48,888 bases of DNA, taken from NCBI GenBank assembly GCA_032718475.1, contig JAUCBJ010005292.1, positions 1 through 48,888 of the forward strand, read 5' to 3'. The translations under genes and the position numbers were made by a program. Below are positions 43,800 through 48,888 of the stretch, piece after piece. The notes beneath the pieces are model-generated. The model searched no databases. It was not told the origin of the DNA and worked only from the letters and a program-made list of their open reading frames with translations. The DNA comes from Nemertoderma westbladi (lineage: Eukaryota > Xenacoelomorpha > Nemertodermatida > Nemertodermatidae). The stretch's first letter is position 1, and each line of letters starts with the position of its first letter.

Positions 43800-44250
43800 C
43801 TCTTTATATCTGTCATTTACCAGACCAGGCTCTAGACGATAAAAAATCGACTTGTTCGATCTACATTGACGACACTACTCTTTTTCAATCTAAAGCAGAT
43901 ATGATCTACTGGCGGATACTACTACTGAACTGGATAAGATTGCTAATTAGCTGTCCGATAACCGTCTTTCCCTGACCCTAAATATAACTGAATAGTGAAT
44001 ACCCTATATTTTCAAACTCTAACTTATCCCACTATCTGCCGGCTACATCAATCCAAAATAAACCAATCAAATTCGCAAGAACTACAAAATGACTTGATAG
44101 GAGGCTTATCTTTGTGGATAACAAACTGTCCTGGAAAACACAGTCAATTAAATCGTCAAGAAAATATCCAAAACATCAGAACTCTTCAAATTCAGAAACA
44201 TTTCCCCCCTACGTCATCCCCCGCCATCTACATACTTATAATTGGTGTTG
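43800..44250 (+). pseudogene. LINE RT fragment (jockey/CR1-like)
   Basis: YIDDTTLFQSKADM near 43860-43905 matches the catalytic (Y/F)xDDTTL motif. It is followed after a frameshift by TTELDKIAN-LSDNRLSLTLN and then DNKLSWKTQ near 44117-44145. The order is right for an RT palm-to-thumb segment. Several stops. The rest of the element is missing. Confidence 0.65.
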
Positions 44251-44257
44251 TGGGTGC

Positions 44258-44640
44258 GTTCGATGCTTCCCCCATATTGAACTCAAACTAGTCTTCCAAA
44301 ATAGTTGTAGATTGTCCTCCCTTTTTCCTTATAAAGACCGCGTTCCTCTCCTCATGCGTTCCCGTGTCGTCTATAAATACAACTGTGGAAGCTGCCCAGC
44401 CTCCTATATTGGCCGTACCGTACGACACCTTGGTAAAAGTATTGAGGAACATACTGGTAAGACCTACCGTACGGGTAGTTTCTCTGTTCCAAAAGATTCC
44501 GAATCTTTGACCATGCCATCTCCTGCGACCACCCTATCCATTTAGATAATTTCAAAATTCTCCCCTCTGGCAAACATATTCCAGAACTCAATATTAAAGA
44601 AACACTTTTACATCCGTTCACAAAACCCCTTCCTTAATGA
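44258..44640 (+). pseudogene. Penelope-like GIY-YIG endonuclease fragment
   Basis: Residues ELKLVFQNSCRLSSLFPYKD then SRVVYKYNCGSCPASYIGRT and RHLGKSIEEHTGK give the linker and GIY-YIG nuclease of Penelope-like elements: a VYKYxC...C..SYIG core, Arg in RTVRHL, and EH downstream. A frameshift after about 44500 and a further piece (LPSGKHIPELNIKETLLHPF) end at a TAA near 44636. No Penelope RT was found upstream. It directly abuts a LINE RT fragment. Confidence 0.75.
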
Positions 44641-44682
44641 TCACATCATGTCCATTGAACTTCTTATACTTTAAGTTAATTA

Positions 44683-44702
44683 CCCCCCCCCCCCCCCCCC
44701 CC
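44683..44702. repeat. poly(C) run, 20 nt
   Basis: Just beyond the Penelope-like fragment; a second run follows 34 bases later. Confidence 0.98.
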
Positions 44703-44735
44703 ATCTAATTATACCTGTTATGCCAGTCAAAGCCG

Positions 44736-44753
44736 CCCCCCCCCCCCCCCCCC
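44736..44753. repeat. poly(C) run, 18 nt
   Basis: Second of the close pair. Confidence 0.98.
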
Positions 44754-46454
44754 TAATTAGTTTACACTTCTGTATATTATTTTTATATGTATTCTCCAAT
44801 ATTTTCTTGTACTTCACTCCAATTTTAATTTAATTTTACAAATTTCAGTGCAATTATTTGTAATGTTATTTTCTTTTAAAATATCAGACATTCCTCTCCT
44901 TCAGGGTTGACTTTATTCCGGCATATTATTATCATTAACCAACTTGGAAAAATTTAGGGAGTTGTTAGCAACACTATCTCCAAAAAATATAGAAAACTTG
45001 GCAGTATTTATATATAGCTATGCCTATTGCACATCGAACATAATTGATGTGCTACAGCAACATAGACAATACAGTATTCTGCCGCTGGGATGATCCTCTG
45101 GTGCGAAATTTTGCTATTACTCACTCAATGTAATATATTCATTATTGTTGTAGGTGCATTATATATAATAAGAAAACTGTATATACTCGTGTTTGAATCA
45201 TTGGTTCGACTTATACTGTATAATGTCAAATTATTATAGTGCTTAAGAATATTTACATTTCTTCGCTTTTTCCCAATGGCACTGGGTAAGAGAACAACTA
45301 CATCAAGGTCATTAATTATAATATATGTAATTGAAATATTACTTGTGCAACATCAATTTCAACTATAGACATATGTGTCTCCTTGCTAATACACAGAACT
45401 AATTTGTTTCTTATTATTTTTGTCTAACTACATACTCTTATCTAATTCATCCTTATCTACAAGGTGGTGTTCTTTTGGGGAGGTACGCAACGCACTCAAC
45501 TACACTAAAACAGCTGTGCACAAAAATAAATAAATCCCTCCGATGCTTCGGTCACTCTAAGGCTTCCTCTAAGCCATCTACAGTATTCATCCGAACTTTG
45601 TGACTTATTTTCCAAATCATCGAAAGTTCACAACAAGTACAGTACAACACCCGGGCAGTATTTAATCGATTGGCGCTTTAGTTCCCCCGGTCTTTAGATC
45701 CCGCAGGAATTCATATCCCGCGGGTCTTTAGATCCCGAAGTGAAATTTATTCACGAAGAACTAGAACCTTTTCCGTTTTATTCCATGAACTTCACAGGCG
45801 TTTATATTGATTTACAAATATAAAGCGAATTAGGGGTTTAAAATTAATCATTAACAATAATTCAGTTTTGTGAATTAACCTTACTTAGACACTATTCCAA
45901 CACCATACAAGCTATGCGACGTAGCAAATTTATCACATTTTGACAAGTTAGTAATGATAATCATATATATTGGATATTGGGTAGGACAGGCAACAAAGTA
46001 TAATATAGCATGTTAATACACAGTAGTATGGCTTTGATCCAACTAAACAACTCCATTTCCAGTATCAGCATAGCATACATACATATGCATAATTAAGAGC
46101 ATGGGGTTTGAGTATAGGTGTGCTCTAAGCATACCAAATTGTAGGGGAACGCAGAAATGTACTGTATTTAATGTGAGTTAGTATAATAATATATGGGTAT
46201 TGTATGAGGCGTTAGGTGAATCTAGCTTTGGTTATTAACAGTTAAGTTACTTAACTAATTCAACTTTTTTTTGGGTCCCAATCTGTTAAGAACGCACATG
46301 CAGGTGTCGGGGCGTGTTGACAATGGGTTATTTTTAGTGGCAGGCAACATTCAACCAATACTGGCCTGGTTGAGTCGTTCTTATCCAATATAATATATTG
46401 TACAACTTAATCTTAATTAATTGTAAAATCAATACACATCATGTTACAACTTAC
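44754..46454. other. Non-coding AT-rich stretch
   Basis: No gene is seen. A short direct repeat CGGGTCTTTAGATCCCG / CCGGTCTTTAGATCCCG lies at 45688-45740. Confidence 0.55.
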
Positions 46455-46558
46455 AACGTCACAAAATCCCACGCTGTGAAACATTCACTATGGCGAAAAT
46501 CACACGGGTTAGAATACACATAATGCATAAACACACCGTCGTCGTTACTGTTGGACAT
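46455..46558 (-). CDS. Possible first coding exon of an unidentified gene
   Basis: On the minus strand an ATG at 46558 opens 34 codons plus two bases, ending at a strong consensus donor GACGTT|GTAAGT (46455/46454). The peptide (MSNSNDDGVFMHYVYSNPCD, then FRHSECFTAWDFVT) is not low-complexity, unlike the surrounding DNA. No family is recognised, and no following exon could be identified at lower coordinates. It may be chance. Confidence 0.3.
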
Positions 46559-48832
46559 TTTAGTTTACTTGTGAGGTTTGTTGCTTTTGGATACGCATAC
46601 ACATTATCAATGGCGGTATTTAACTAAGTTTTATAAAGTTATTGAAGGTTTCTTAAACCTGAATGAATTATTCTACCAATACAAAATTCGATGGTAACAC
46701 GTCATGCAACTCCGAGATTTTAAACATCAAACCTCGGTGACAATCTCTGACAGAGAATAAATGGTTAAAACAACTGATTCATCCATTCGATTATATATTC
46801 TTTAAATAACGTTTCACAACATTTATTAATCGTAAATCAATAATTTACTTTTACAATGTCGAAAATAATAAGTTAAATTTAAATAATAAATATATAAATA
46901 GAATTTGAGAACAAGTACAGCTAAATTAATTATTGAATCATATGAAACATAGCAGCCCTTCCCTCCACGACCTTAAATTTATTTATGTTAAATATTTCGA
47001 AGAAACATGTTATACGTACATGATATATACAAATATGCCTTAGACAACGGTTAATAAATTTATACAGCATATTATGTGAATATCTGTATATATCAGGTAG
47101 GTCTACCCGTGTGTGTGGTAAATTATATAAAGAAACTTCGGGAGTTGTTTTAGAAGATCTGATCTAATCTGGTATGAGGACGTGAGTAATGATGTATCTT
47201 ATACCCCAATGATTTCCAATTAACTATACTCATAATTTAAGATCCATATATAGTTCACAGTTAAAAAAAACGTTGTTTATATATTATGTGCTAACGATAT
47301 ATTATTATTACATATAATTAAGATATTCAGTCACTGCAAAATAATTATAAACCAAAATGCAAATTACATTCGAAATGTGAAAACAACTACAAGAGTAAAA
47401 TCTACGTGGTGATATTTTGATTGCAGAAAAATTCTTAATTTTAAATTATATAGAATTTTAACGAGGACTGTTTTATTAGTGATGTGTTAGACTATGCGAA
47501 TAAAGGCGAATAGGTCAATATTAACGATATCGCTATTGCTTAACAACGACAATCGAATATCGGACCACTTTGAAATGGGATTTACCCTGTCAAAACACAA
47601 GTAAAATCGAGTTCACTAAGATTAATTGCAAGTCTTTTTCGAAATGATGTTGATGATGACGATGAAATGATGTCAACAACAAAAATCTCAAACGAACATT
47701 TTGTCTTCAAAATTAAACTATTAGGTAACGAAGACAAACAATTCACCCTTTTGATGTAAAACCTTTCAGAATAATGTTAAAGAATGTTTCATTTTTTGAA
47801 ATAACCAAACAGCTACTCCGCTTTACATATTAACTTTAGGACATTGCCATAATTTGAATTTCGATGTCCATAAATTAATAAAATCAGATCTAATATCGAA
47901 CATTGTTAATAAACCAATTATTATTTTGTAAACATATTGCATTGGAAAAATAGGTGCCGATTTTTGTTGTTTGACCACATTATTCTAATGTATATATTCT
48001 ATCATATTATGGTACTAACAAACACCCCCGGCATATACCATTACCACTACCAGGAGCCATAGTAGTAGATACATTGCAGAACCCCCCCCCCCCCCCCCCC
48101 CCCCTCCCCCTAATAGTAGAAGTCTCTCCAACGACAATGTCATTTAAAACCAGCGCTGCAAACCATTTCAACCCTGTAGAATATCACTTAATTTTGTAAC
48201 GCATTTATTGCTTTTGTACCTTCCAACCAGCACTGTAACCTAAACCTACCTACCCTACGGTACCGTGGCACAGTCAATTTAGTTTTTTTAGGGGAGTTCT
48301 GCCAGGGGCTGGGGATGGTTGTTCTACCATAATACACATTAATAAAGATCAAATATATATTTTTGCTTAAATTAAATTATATAAATGAAGTCATGCCGAA
48401 ACACACATTGATAAGAAAGCCTCGCTTTTTTGTTATATGTAATACTTTATTATTCACATTTGTTTGTACTATTGAAAATTAGAATACGAAATGTGAGGAC
48501 TATGTGTGATTGTGATACAAATGTACTAAAGTACAAACCCATACCCATTGCCATTCACAAATTCATAATAATAAAGGTAACTGAGTACCGTTGTAATTGT
48601 AAATAGCAGGACTTTTATATTGCAATGTCTATTTATGATTGCTGCAATGTTCCATTTCGCAGTAATACACCGAATATATGCATAAGAGCAAGCAAAAGTG
48701 ATATACCTCAGATACATAAGCAGGGGTCCCACTCAGAGAGTGTATGAAAGATCTAGAACTGTAAACGAGATATGGAAAGTAAAAGCAATGGAAAAAAAAC
48801 TAGAGGGGCAGAAAAAACTACGTAACATAAAC
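46559..48832. other. Non-coding AT-rich stretch
   Basis: No gene is supportable. Contains poly(C) 48082-48104 and otherwise unremarkable AT-rich sequence. Confidence 0.6.
48082..48104. repeat. poly(C) run, 23 nt
   Basis: Uninterrupted, then TCCCCC. Confidence 0.98.
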
Positions 48833-48888
48833 AGTACTCTGCGTTGATACCACTGCTTTAAGCAGTGGTATCAACGCAGAGTACTCAA
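48833..48888. other. Library adapter (inverted pair), not genomic
   Basis: 48833-48858 is the inverse, and 48860-48885 the forward form, of the 26-base SMART/PCR adapter beginning AAGCAGTGGTATCAACGCAG. One T separates them and CAA follows. Two adapters head to head mean a chimeric amplified molecule was not trimmed. Confidence 0.97.

Noticed and set aside
48526-48732. 68-codon minus-strand frame near the end
   Set aside because: Hydrophobic and AT-driven composition, with no recognisable feature, close to an artefactual end.
1-48888. Bacterial or viral contamination or a mobile gene cluster
   Set aside because: Spliced animal RPIA, a SINE, LINEs and AT-rich introns run through the window. 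Only the terminal adapter is foreign.

Overview
The window is nuclear DNA of an invertebrate animal. The evidence is spliced genes with GT-AG introns, an AT-rich non-coding background, and a mixed load of degraded LINE, BEL/Pao, Penelope-like, SINE and non-autonomous DNA-transposon remnants. No phylum can be named from sequence alone. The last 56 bases are an inverted pair of the SMART/PCR adapter used in amplified (ultra-low-input) libraries. The window therefore ends at an artefact, and the source was probably a very small specimen.

The best gene is ribose-5-phosphate isomerase (RPIA), plus strand, five exons from 21286 to 31380. The reading frame is intact (257 codons) and all splice phases agree. 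Its third intron holds, on the opposite strand, an intronless gene for a secreted Thr-rich, Cys-rich protein ending in a cystine-knot-like domain (28275 to 27091). A second single-exon gene at 7946-8515 encodes a Ly6/uPAR-like type I membrane protein. One possible first exon lies at 46558-46455 (minus).

The RPIA locus is unusually rearranged. A block of about 6 kb carrying exons 1 and 2 exists twice (about 9394-15534 and 16355-22238). Comparing the copies exposes insertions with empty sites in the partner: a BEL/Pao 3' fragment, a 923-bp TIR element, a 1020-bp TIR element with 8-bp target duplication, and a 1264-bp foldback element with 9-bp target duplication. In two different introns (3 and 4) the end of the upstream exon together with its 5' splice site has been tandemly amplified: several dozen copies of a unit of about 39 bp in intron 3, and five copies of a 59-bp unit in intron 4. 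I consider this the most interesting feature of the window.

Layout: 1-5.5 kb LINE remnants; 5.5-7.9 kb non-coding; 7.9-8.5 kb Ly6-like gene, followed by a tRNA-derived SINE; 9.4-22.2 kb the duplicated block; 21.3-31.4 kb RPIA with its nested gene; 31.4-35.4 kb non-coding with a nested TIR element; 35.5-38.5 kb a LINE with endonuclease and RT (minus); 39.3-40.9 kb a CR1/L2-like LINE (plus); 40.9-41.4 kb a 145-bp tandem repeat; 42.4-43.7 kb a foldback element built entirely from 15/17-bp satellite units; 43.8-44.6 kb a LINE RT fragment abutting a Penelope-type GIY-YIG fragment; 44.7-48.8 kb AT-rich DNA with little recognisable. Twelve long poly(C)/poly(G) runs are scattered throughout.
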